From assembly GCF_963259705.1 (NCBI RefSeq), contig NC_081851.1, positions 13,986,145-14,050,144 on the forward strand: DNA of 64,000 nt, in the 5' to 3' direction. Below are positions 1 through 11,900 of this stretch, one piece after another; position 1 is the first letter of the stretch; each line of letters begins with the position of its first letter. This DNA is from Myotis daubentonii (lineage: Eukaryota > Chordata > Mammalia > Chiroptera > Vespertilionidae). The notes below the pieces were generated by a model. That model saw only the letters and a list, made by a program, of their open reading frames with translations, had not been told where the DNA came from and made no database searches. The translations under genes and the position numbers were made by a program.

Positions 1-2741
1 CTGCAGAGCTGAGGGAGAGGGGGATGGACAGGGGACAGGGATGGACAGAGAGAGGGGACAGTCACTGGGCCAGCTCTGGGGGTCTCCTCCAGCCCAGGAG
101 TCAAGTTCCCCTCCTCCCACCCGACGTGTCTCCATGTTCCCTTCCAGTCCCTGTCAAAGCAGCCTCCCTCCTTCATCCCACTGGGAACAAAACCACTGTT
201 TTCTGAACTCCATGCCCTTCTCAAAGAAACCACTGCAAATACAGCAGAATTCCACTGCCCATAACAGCTGGTCCCCCTCAGGGGCCCTGGGTGAGCTCTC
301 CACCCCAGCTCAGGAACACAACTCCGCACCCTGCTCCTCAAGGCACCCCCAGTCCAGCCCTTGCCCCCTCTCTCCCCCAGCCTCCCCCCCAGCTCGGTCT
401 TTTATTTCCTTCCTGTCTCAGTCTGTAGAGGGTCCCCCACAGCCCTCGCTGGGGGGCAGCAGAGCACAAGAGGGAGCCCCTGACCAGCCCCAGGCTGTTC
501 CTCCTCCTGCAGGAACCTTCCCTGTTCAGGTGACTCAGAGGCCTCCCCAGGTCCAAAGTGGAGACTGAGTCATCACCTTTCAATCTTCCCCAGGCAGAAA
601 AATCCCTTTGCAGACCCCCTTCCTAAGGTGTCCACACCCAGAGACAGGCTGACAGAGACCACCCAGGTTCCAGGGTCTCAGCCCCTGCCTGCAGCCCTCC
701 ATCCCCGCCCGCCCACCCCATATCAGCTGTACTTGTACCATCTGCCTGGAGCCAACACTTGTGTGGACTCAGACTCAGACACCTGCTCAGGTGGCTGTTG
801 GAAGACAAAAGTTCCTTCCTGTGGCCTTTAGCCACGGGTGGAGGCTGCTGGGACGGGACGTGGGAAGTGGAAGGTGGGGGTGGAGGCTCTATCAGGCTTT
901 CAGGGCGGTGATCTTTCTCATCCAGGTTTGACAAACAGGGCTATGGACCATTATGGCCCCCACCTCCTGCTTCCCTGTTGTGTCTTGGAAAAGCACAGGA
1001 TCAAGCATATCACAAACATTAGTACCTACCCTAAGGCAGGGCAGAAACTGCGAGTGCTTCTCCCCACTGAATCCTGGGTATGAGGCTCGACACCCAGTGC
1101 ATGTCCACCAGGGGAACAAAGGAGCAAGTGTCTCAGTCAAGTGTCAGGTGAAATGAATACAGAGCCCCCGGCCAGTGTTCCAGGCACCTCCACCTCCAAA
1201 CTGCAGCCCTGCTGCAGACACACCAAGGGCCTCCAGCTATCTGTCCAACCAGCAAAAACCACTGAATCACACAGTAGGTCCACCAAGCAAGGAGTCATAG
1301 GCAGAGCAATGAACTCCTCCCTCAGACCAGTCAAATGCCACCTGTACAAACCTTCCCATGTTAACAGCCATAAGAATATATCCACACGGTTATCATTGAG
1401 GGTAGGGCCCGCAGCACCTGGTGAGGGGTGGGCACCACAGGAGGCTCCCATCAGTAGTCAGCTGGGTGCATTCAAACCATGTTAGACAGCACCAGGCGCC
1501 CAGTGGGTGCTCACTAAGCGTCTCGTGAACACAGGATGGGTGCGGAGGAGGCAGAGATGGAGATGCCAAAGGCAGAAGATGCTCATTCTGGCTGGAAGAA
1601 ACGAGAGTCTGATAGGAGCAGACGTCTCGGCACCCCCGAAGGATGGGAATCTGGGTGGAGAAAGCGGTGGAAGGCTCCGGAGAGAGAGTCCACAGGAAGC
1701 ACTGGGTGAGTGTGTAAATGAACGTCATCGCCCCCAAGATCAAGTAGCAGCAGGCACCCTCCGCAGGCTTTGCAGGCTTAATGCCCTCCTGGTCCCTGTG
1801 ATGCCAAATCCCTGCACCTCAGCTGCTCCCAGGGAAGCCCCAGCCTTTGCCTAGCATCTTGCTGAGGCAGAGGCAAGAGAAGTACTCAGCAGGGACAACT
1901 CACAAGCACAGGAAGTGGACAGCTCTCTCCTGTGCTGCTCCAAGTGTGGGAGAGCCTCTCTGTAGTGCATCTCTCCCTCTCTCACCCCCACCTTGGAGTC
2001 CTGTGCACTACACACCTCCCCCAGCCTCTGGGTCCTGCTGCACCCGCTGGGGTCATTGCAATCAGGGATCTGCCAGGACAGGAGCTCGGCCGAAGTTGGC
2101 TGACTACATGCACACAAAACCTTGATTTGGCAAAAGCACAAAGTTAAGATTTATGCATTTAAGGTACATCAGTTTTACCTTTAAAAAAAGGTGTATGAAG
2201 AGTCAGAGGTGAAGGTGACATGAGAATGACAGAGTATTGGTAATACTGCTGCACGTGAGGGGAACATGGGTTTTTCACTATACTATTCCGTACGGGTCCA
2301 TATATTCCAAAGTTTCCAAAATTAGAAGTAAAAAAGAAAATCAGAAGCCAAGACTGTGAGACTTGTACAGGGAAAAGGCCCGGGGAGCTCGGTAAGGCAC
2401 GCCCCTGAACATAGGCAGCCGAGGTGAACCTCCCCCTCCTTGTCCTTGGTTTGGAGAAAAAAAGCAAGAGGGGTTAGGAATCCTGAGGGGAGCTGGGACG
2501 CCAATGCTGACACCTGGTTTCCCTGAGCCAGGATTAGTGGGCACACCCTTCTCCCCTGGGGGATCCTCCTGCCCCTCAGCCTCCAGGTGCACCAACTCCA
2601 CATCGCTGAGGGTGATGGTGGATTTATTTACTTCTCTTCAATGTGAAGCAGCGGGACCAGAGGAAACACAGGGGGCCAGAGTGAAGAGGGGACAGGAGCC
2701 TAGGGGAGCCTGTCAGTCACCCACCAACTGCAGGCACGCAC
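1..2741. other. Left flank / intron of the CCDC88C-like gene, no gene seen
   Basis: There is no coiled-coil exon with splice sites on either strand. The first 600 bases are C/T-rich on the plus strand and give only spurious proline/serine-rich frames. The stretch around 2130-2340 is AT-rich and may be an old repeat. Confidence 0.5.
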
Positions 2742-2983
2742 CTGTCACTGAGAGCTTTGCTCTCCAGCTCCAGGGTCCGTCGCAGCAGTGTCTTCTGGCG
2801 GCTGTACTCATCCATGAGGGCCTCATGTTCCCCAGACAGGTGCTCATGGAGCGCACCCAGGCACGCGTGTTCCCGCTGCAGGGCCTCGTGGGCTGCCACC
2901 AGCTGCTGGTGCTGGAGCTGCATGTTCTGCTCTGTGAGCGCAGTGAGCGAGGCGCTCTGGGGGCTCAGAGTGGAATTTTCCAC
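2742..2983 (-). CDS. CCDC88C-like: CCDC88C-like exon 17, coiled coil, last exon seen
   Basis: This 242-bp exon starts [20 protein letters not shown] and ends [11 protein letters not shown], matching VENSTLSSQSAALTAQ...LELEHKELGER in Daple. About 15 residues are deleted after the first block. The donor AG|gtgcgt leaves phase 2. No following exon is recognised between 1 and 2741, so the gene either continues left of the window or is truncated there. Confidence 0.82.
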
Positions 2984-5900
2984 CTGCTGGGAGGGAGAAG
3001 GGGATGATGCCTCACCAAGTGCAGGCCCAGGGGGACCACAGACTCCAGAACCCCACATCCTCACATGCAGGGAGGGGCCAAGAGCAGGTCAAGTGTCGAC
3101 ACCAAAATTGCAGGACCCTCAGGACAGGCAACACCCAGCCGAGCTGAGGACAGTTCTACCTGCACTCAAGGAGCTGCTGTGGGAAGGCCCAGGGCAGAAA
3201 CGGACTGCCCCATGGGCCTAAGCTTAGTCCTGGGCCCCTCTCTGCACATGTGACCTTTCTTGGCAATTTATGCCCTTTCTCTGGATAAGCTCCTTGGGTA
3301 CCCTCTCTGACTACTTTGAAAAGTACATGGAAAATCAGTAAGGACATAGAGAACCTGAACAGCACTACCAACCCATTTCACCAATATTTACACAACACCC
3401 ATCCAACCGCATTCAAACCACCAGAAAGTTGACCGGGGAGGAATCCGTCCGAACTCATTCTGAGGCCAGAATTACCCTGGTGTCCAGCTGCTTGTCCCGC
3501 TCCAGACCCTCGGGCTGCAGGGTGTCCAGAGACGTCTGCAGCCTCTGGTTCTCCAGCAACAGGTCCGGGCTCTCCCGCTCCAGGGCGTGGACCCTCTCGG
3601 GGGCTGTCCTCAGGGCGCTGACCTCCATGGCCAGCATCTCGTTCTCCTCCTGCAGCCGGTGCAGCTCCTGCTCCAGCTCCTGCGCCCGCGTCGCCTGCTC
3701 CTTCACCTGCTCCAGGTCCTGGTGCAGCTGCTGCCGCTCCCGCTCCAGCTTGCTGACTCTGCTGCTGGTCTCCATCACAGTCTGGTGGAGGACTTTGCTC
3801 TCATTCTCGATGTCCTGCACGCAGGCCTCACTGCTGGCCTGTGAATGCTCCCGCAGCGAACGCACCACTTGTTCAAGATCCTTGATCTTCAGGAAAACAC
3901 AATGGAAAGGACACAGGCGTGATTTCGGTCCAAACTAGGAGCCCAGAGTGTAGGTCTGGAATGACCATCTCATCATGGACCCAAAAGACGTCCTAATGTT
4001 CCCCAAAGGGCTGATATGGACACAAGGTGAAGGGCACGGAGATCCTCACCCAGACAGTTCAAGTCTAAACACTTTCACAGCAGCCAGATGACTTAGAAAC
4101 AGAAAACACATCTTCTCTTACTTAAAACAATGAAACCGATTTCCTTGGTGCTTTTTACCCTGGTCCACAGGGGCCCGACAAGCTGGCCGCCCACCCCAGT
4201 GGCGGCTCCTCACGCCACTCTCCCCTGCAGACATTGCACATGATCTTCCCTCTGCTGTGAATGCTCACCTGCCTGCACCCCCAGCCTCCAGCTTCTCTGG
4301 CTCCTTCTCATCATCCAAGGCTCAGTATGATTGACTGCACCTCAGGGAAGCCCTGCACCACGATTCTAAATGTCCTGCACCTAACAATACTCGCCCTGGA
4401 CCCACGTATATTCCCTCAATAGCACAGGTATGAAGTCACCTGGCTTGTCATCTATCACTGAAACTGCTAGACTGGAAGCCGTATCAGGGGAGGGTGGATG
4501 CATGTCTCTTAAGTATACACAGCACCACTCCAAACCCCCTTTTCTGCAATACTAGAGAGGCTGAAGAACTCAAGTACCTGATACCCAGCCTCCCCTGCAG
4601 CTAGGGTTAGTCATATGTCAGGTGTGGCCAATGAGATGTCCACAGAGGATCCCAGGAGGCCTTCCCTCTGTCTCTTTACCCTCCACATCCTTCCTGCCCA
4701 CTTCTTGGCGAGGTACTACAGTCACGGCCAAGACTGGCAGAGCAGAGAGAAGCCTGGCTCCTGGGTGGCATCCCTGAGCCACTGCCCCAGCACTGGGCTT
4801 CCTGTAATGTGGGGGCGGATCAACCCTGGAGGTTATCCAGGGCTCTGAGCGTGAAGCTGGACATTTGAAGGGGGATCTTCGTCCTGCGGGCTGTCCCATG
4901 TGCTGCAGGACATTTAGCAGCATTCTGGCCTCTCCCACCACAGCCAGGAGCACCTCCCCTCTCCTCCCCCAAGTCATCACAATCAAAAACAAGATGGCCA
5001 GTGTCCTTGGGAAGCAATATCTGTCCCTGCCCCCCTGCTGTGGCTGGAATTGCTGGTCAGACTGCAGCTGATGAGGAAACTGGTAACCCAGGAATCACTG
5101 CTGGATTCCCAGGACATGGCTGTGACCCTGGACTCTCCCTCTTGCAGGCAGGGGAGCCAAGGGAGGCACGGGTGCTGGAGGGCCTACCTCCTGGGCTTTC
5201 TCAGCCTTCAGGGTCTCTATGTCATGGAGCAGCTGTTCTCTCTCCTCCATCAGCTCCTCACTGAGGGTCTCCAGATCCTGACTGGTCTGCTTTTCTCTTT
5301 CCACCTGGACTCGCAAGTCTTCAATCTGCAGAACCAAAGACCCAGACCATGCAAAAGTCTGTTTCAGGAAGTGAACTGTGTTTTAAAGCAAACCCGAAAC
5401 CTGTCAGCCCCATGGAACACTTTATGAAGTATAGTAACCTCCATCTTGGGTAAAAACTGCTGTTTAAAACTTTAACCCTGCTACTCTGTAAACATTTACT
5501 TGCTTAAATAATAGGGAAATAAGACTACTTCCCATTCCAGAGAGGCCATAAAATATGGCCTAGACAGAGTAGTCAGTGCTGGTACCAGGCCAGGCCTTGA
5601 GATATGGTCTCACAGCCCTGTCCCAGCAAACAGGACTTTTTCTCAGAAGGTCCTGAAGTCTCATTCCAAATTTGGAAAACAAAGAGCTGAAAAATATATA
5701 AATTGAGAAGACTTCCACCATATTGGGCCCCAGAATTTGAGAAGCAAGAGTTCCTCTGGGCCCGCTAGCGCTAGCGAAAATGAATAGGACTCCAAATAAA
5801 TTTGGCTTATTGATTAAGGCTTCTTCTGATTTACTGCAGAAGAGGAAGGGAGAAGCCTGGGGCCTGGGTGGCATCCCTGAGCCCCTGACCCAGCACTGGG

Positions 5901-8900
5901 AGGCCTACCCTGGGACTTCTTTTACTGTGAGGTGGATCAACCCTGGAGGTTTGCCAGGGTTCTCAGTGATGCTGGACATTTGAACGGGGATGTTTCTTTG
6001 TCCTGCAGGCTGTCCCGTGTGCAGCAGGACATTTTCAGCATCCTGGCCTCTCCCCACCACAGCCAGGAGCACCTCCCCTCTCCTCCCCCAAGTCATCACA
6101 ATCAAAAGCAAGATGGCCAGTGTCCCTGGGGGCAATAACTGTCCCTGCCCCCCTGCTGTGGCTGGAATTGCTGGTCAGACTGCAGCTGATGAGGAAACTG
6201 GTAACCCAGGAATCACTGCTGGATTCCCAGGACATGGCTGTGACCCTGGACTCTCCCTCTTGCAGGCAGAGGCGACAGCGGAGGCATGGGTGCTGGAGGG
6301 CCTACCTCCTGGGCTTTCTCAGCCTTCAGGGTCTCTATGTCACGGAGCAGCTGCTCTCTCTCCTCCATCAGCTCCTCACTGAGGGTCTCCAGATCCTGAC
6401 TGGTCTGCTTTTCTCTTTCCACCTGGACTCGCAAGTCTTCAATCTGCGGAGCCAAAGACCCAGCCCATGCAAAAGTCCGTTTCAGGGAGTGAACTGTGTT
6501 TTAAAGCAAACCCGAAACCTGTCAGCCCCACGGAACACTTTATCAAGCCTTTTCTCAAGGGAAAAATCTTCCTGCCCACTTCTTGGGGAGGTACATCAGC
6601 CACTGCCAAGGCTGCAGAGCAGGAAGGGAGAAGCCTGGCTCCTGGGTGGCATCCCTGAGCCTCTGCCCAGGTCAGGCCTAGTTGGGCAGTGAGCTCCCCA
6701 TACCCTTGACCATCACCTCTCAGCCCATGGTGTGCACTTCCAGCTCATGGTAGAGAAAAAGAACATGGACATCCATCGGTCAGCTTCCCTCCCAGCTTTC
6801 CACTGCTCACTCTCAATGCTTCCATCTTAGGCCATGTCCACTACTGTCCTGAGGGTCAGGCCACATTCCTGGGGCCAGCAGCCACCACTGGATGTCCTAC
6901 AGGGACTTCACCCAGTTGGTGACATTCCTATTCATCCAGCTGCTCTGAGGGGTCCTCTGCTATCTCTCTCCCTCCTCTCCCCCGCCAAGTAAATGGACCA
7001 CCAAGGCCTGTCCTCATTCCCCATGTGGCTCCCCCTCCACACCCCACTGCTGCCCAGGCCAGACCAGCTCCGTCCTGCCTGGACGACTGCCCAATCAGCG
7101 GCCTGACACGGAGCTCTTCTGCGGGAACCACCAGTGCCCACTCCCTGAACATGAACTGCCTGGACCTGCACGTCCCACACTCTGTGCCTGACACCTGAAC
7201 ACCGTGATGGATGCAGATTCAGACTCAGGGTGGGCCCTGAGGTGCGACTCCCAGGCGAGGCCTGTGCTGCTGTCCCTTCCCACTGATACCAAACTCATGA
7301 CCACACGGGAGGAGAAAAGGGTTGCTCCCTGCTAACACTGTGACCACGAGCGGGTTTCTGTAACTGACAGGGCCAGCAAGCAGCAGGCATGGGCGCCAGC
7401 TTCTGTCAGGGTGATGTGCTCATCTCACACCTGGCAGGAGGCAGGTACAACAAGAGCTGACCCCTCCTGAGAGCTCCAGGCCCCTCCCACCCTCAGAGCT
7501 TCTGACATGGTCATTCTGGGCTGGGGCCCAAGAGCCTGCATTTGACTTGTGACCCTGATGCTGGTTTGGGATGACGGCTCTAAAACTAAAACAGAGGAGC
7601 CCCATGATCCAGATCAGGTGGCTCTCAGAGCTTTTAAACATCCCAGATCTCAGGCCACCGACTAGAACCTCTGGGGGCAGGACCTTCAGACGTCCAGCGA
7701 CCCTGTGAGCAGCAGGACCTAGAGCCAGCTCCATTCACCTGGCTGTGGGCGGCCTGGCACAAGCAGGTTGACAAACTCCCGGAAGGATCGCTGCTCTAAT
7801 GCCAGCTCTGCCTATTTCTCCTGGGTGAGGCCGCCCTGCCTTTATCTCACAGGTCTGGGCACAGTTTCCAGACTCCTCGGAAGCAGCAGGCAGGCAGCTT
7901 CTTGCCCATGACGGGGAGGGTCAGGCACAGTGGAGTTCATATTCGTGCCCTCACAGCACCCTGTGGGCACACCCAGCCCCCTGCCCCAACATGGGGACCC
8001 GAGGATGGGGCAGCCCCACCCAGCCAGGTTCAACAGCAAAAGGCGCTGCAAGGAGCTATGTGTCTGAGTCTTTCTCACAAGTGAGAACACCTTTCTTCTC
8101 CTTCCTGATTGCTGCCTCACTTCCTAGCACCAGGTATGGGCTCAGCAGGAAGTAGGCATCTGCCCTGATGGCAGCACCTACTCTGGAGCTGGCCCTGAGG
8201 GGGAAGGCCCTGCACAGCTGTCACTCCCCCTCATTCAGAGAAGGACACCGGCCCAGGGAGTCAAGCGATCTGGCCAGAGCCCCACAGTGAGGATGCAGCA
8301 GAGCTGAATGCACCGCAGTGGGCCGACCCCAGGCCTGCTCTCTCAGACGGGGCCTGGGGTGTGTGCCCCCCAACCTCCTGCCTTGTCCACCCCCCTCCCC
8401 ATCTTACTGTTAATTCTTCTCCCCTGCCGTCCTGTCTGTCCCAGTGAAAGGAATGTTATGCCCAACCGTTGCATATCTGGTGTGGCTGCTTCTGGTCTGA
8501 AAATGTGACTGCCCCCTGTCCACCCCCGCCCCACTGCTGAACACCACCATCTTCTCTGCTTCTTTTTTTCCGTGGAACTGGAGCCCTCACTCCTGCCCTT
8601 CCCTGAAGGCCCTCCCTTCCCCTAGGGAGAGCTCTCTAGGCTGAGATGGGTTTCCCGTCCTCCTCAAAGCACCAGGCTTGGGCCGAGGGCTCCTGTGGGG
8701 AGGTCCAGGTCTCCAGAGCACGCGGGTGCCAGGGGCCTGCCCATCAGTTCCTGTGCTGCACTTGTGTTCCCATGATAGGCCCCAAAGGGCTGCCCTCTTC
8801 CTCTCAAAATCAGGACTCCTGCCTGAAGGAATGAACTCTTAGATGTCTTTGCCAAGTGAGGGTGGGGGACGCACCCTCTCTAAGGTCCACAGAAGGGTCG

Positions 8901-11900
8901 TGAGTTACAGGGAAGGATGAGAACTTCAGGAACTAAGGTTTACACAGACCAAAGCGAGCCTACAGCCTGGGCGACACTGGGCGGTGGGAGAGCCGAGCTG
9001 GCACCGGGGGCCTGGAACTCCGGGCCGCCTGTCCTGGCTGACCCTTGTCTCTCCTTCTCAGACACCACCCAGAGGGCCATGTTGTCTGGACGTGTCCAAG
9101 GCTGGGCCTGCCCTGGCTCCAGGGAGGTCAATGTCAGGCCATGTCCCCCATGGTTTTTAGCTGATGGCCCAGATGCACCATCGATCCAACATTAGGGAGG
9201 ACCCATGATGCAGCCAGGCCCCGAACGGGCGGAGGACAGGGAGCCCCTCCCTCCCACCAGGGGCTCAGAGCCAAGAAAGGCCTCCCAAGGGCTGTGGCAG
9301 GACTGCCCTGGGGTCCTACAGGGAACTGATCAGGAGCAGAAGTGGGGATGGGACCTGAGAGACAGGACTAAGGAGTCATGTGGGGAGGCAGCACCCACCA
9401 CCAGTCCTGTGTGTGCGGAGGGGGCACCGGAGTGGACCCCGAGGGCAGGAGATGCGTAAGGGGTTATCTCTCAGCCCTGCCAGGAGCTGGGCCAGAGGCT
9501 ACAGCGCAGGCCTCTGCAGCTCACCCCTGAGGACCCGCCCCGTTGGAGGTTCTCATCTTTCTAAAGGTCAAGCCTTTCTATCTCGGCCGAGGTCGGGCTG
9601 CCATTTACAGAGACATACCCTGTGCCCAGCCCATGTGAATCTAAAACCCTGACTGTCTGGTGGCTTTCCCTGAGCTGCGCTGCAGGGAGAGACATGGCAT
9701 GAGGAGGGGCTTCCTCCTGGCCCCCAGGGAGAAGACACACGGTGCCTCAAAGGACGAGAAGCGTGAGTCACGGAACCTCGGACGTCCCACGAGAGGCCTG
9801 GAGAAACCACTGCACAGGAGGAGGGATGGTCCCAAGCCTCACCCAGAGATGAAGTTCCAGCAGAGCCATGACCTGCGGGACCCAGGTCTCCGGTCTGCAG
9901 CCCACATCCCTGCCATTGCCAGGGCCGCCTCAGCAAATGATGCTGGCAGGACCTCTGGGCAGGTCAGGACAGACACCCAGACACCTGAAAGCACCAGTCC
10001 TGCCAGGTGGTCAGCAAGCAAGAGTGACCTTGCGCCTCCCTCATCCGGAATCCGGGCACCCGACAAGGTGTGCTCAGAGCCCGTGACGCAGCTGTGTCAC
10101 CCGTGGTGGCTACATGGACTGAGGCCCTCTGACCCAGAATGACCAGCACAGGGAGGCTGTTGCTAGCCTCTCAGGGCCCTTCTTGCCATGTGAATGGGGT
10201 CCTGGTAACTGTAGGATGAACCTGGCTGGGAAGCTTGTCTGTCCTCCCAGACGACTGTTCTACTGCGCTACTGGGAAGACCTGGTTTGTCCAGAAAGGCA
10301 ATGCAGTCCCGCCATCTCCTCTTCCTCATCCCCTCGACCGAAAGGAGAGAGCGGGCACTGCACTCCTGTCACCAGCAGCCAAGCCCTGAAACGGCCCATC
10401 CATGGTCTCCACACGGGAGCGAGTCTTCCATCGCGGCTTCTCTCCGGGACCCACCAGTGTTTTCTGTTTTATTTTTTGTTTGTTTTATGTTTTCAGTATA
10501 TTAAAAAGTAACAGTACAAAATGCTATAGTTATTAAACAGGATCCAAATATATCCTTTATAAACTAGTTCTACAATTTAAGGGAAACATCTTGATACATA
10601 AAAGCTTTAACAGGATTTAAAATGTTTAAAACTAGAATGTGTATAAGACTTAACTCTTTCAAATGTTCAAACAGAAAGACAACATGCATAATCCCTATAA
10701 TAAAATGTGTCCTTGCACACATACCCTAGGGACTTTAAAAATTGTAAACTTTTAAAGTTCCAGTAATAGAGGCAGCACTTAAAGGCTTTGTGAACCTTTT
10801 CCCAAACAAGCATACTTTCAGTAAATCATTTTATCTGACTCCGCATTTGCATTTTTGTTCTTCCTGAAAAGGAGAATTTACACTAGCACTGAATTTTTAA
10901 TTTAAAAAAATACATTTAGAGATATTTAACTTCCTGAGTGACTTCAGTTATTTAAATATGATTTAACGAGAAAATTCTAATGTTTTAGAAAGAAATAGGA
11001 AGTGAAGATTTACACTTGATAACCAATTAAGGCAAAACTCAAAGAGCATGTCACAGAACTTACACTTACATTCTCTATGAAGTTAAACAATATGATTAAT
11101 CCCAAACTTCACCAATAATCTTTCTCAAATGTTAGTAAAATGAATCACTGAAATGACATTTTCTCATTTGTTAACAAAATACTACTGCATTTTAGACCAC
11201 CAACTTGAATGTTTTCTATTATATACACAAAATGTGATTCACTAATAAGCAGGTTCTTGCAATACAATAGATAACAGAGCATTAAAATATTTTCTTTATG
11301 ATACAACCGATACATAGAACACGCGCCTTCCTCAATTTCTAAAACGATTAGGAATTGTGGAACTTTCTTTTGCATAGAACCCTTTCCTCTTCATGAAACC
11401 CTGAGGTGAAAGGCTATCCATGTAAAAGCTGTCGTCACAAGTCTTCTCAGTTCTGTATTAGAATATAGCTATATGTTTAAAAAATTTTATGAAGAAATGT
11501 GGCAACTTACAAAACTGTTCTGTACAGTTTTAACGAAACATTCCCAGACCAACTCAGCCTAGGACGACCCTATAAAAACACTGTCCTTTGGACACTTGCT
11601 CGTTTGGAGATGAAGCCCCTTCCCAGCTCTCCTGCTGCCTCTTCTGTTGTCGGGGCCATGGCTCCAGCCAGGTGGTTCCTGTCCTCACGGAAGTGACCAT
11701 CTCCGTGTCCTCTGGGTGCTGCTCACGGCTATCGTGTCTGCTCCTGGGCAGGGAGGAGAGCTCGGCCTGGTTGGCGCAGCGATGACGGTGTGTCCTGACG
11801 CCATTGGGAGCTTGGAGACTCGTGATAACCAGGATTGTGTGACTGAGCTGATGGGGAAATCCTGACTGATCCAGCTGTGGAGAACCACATTTCCCGCCCT

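Larger units (their letters stand above)
4690..6680. repeat. Tandem segmental duplication carrying a coding exon
   Basis: Unit 1 (about 4690-5430) and unit 2 (about 5840-6567) align along their length, including the 138-bp coding exon (offset 1118 bp) and about 150 bp of flanking intron that is almost identical. The start of a third unit (about 6568-6680) repeats the CTTCCTGCCCACTTCTTGG...GAGAAGCCTGG beginning of unit 1. An LTR-like segment lies between units 1 and 2. Confidence 0.8.

Noticed and set aside
41..568. 175-codon Pro/Ser-rich plus-strand frame at the left edge
   Set aside because: C-rich intronic sequence with no domain or splice support.
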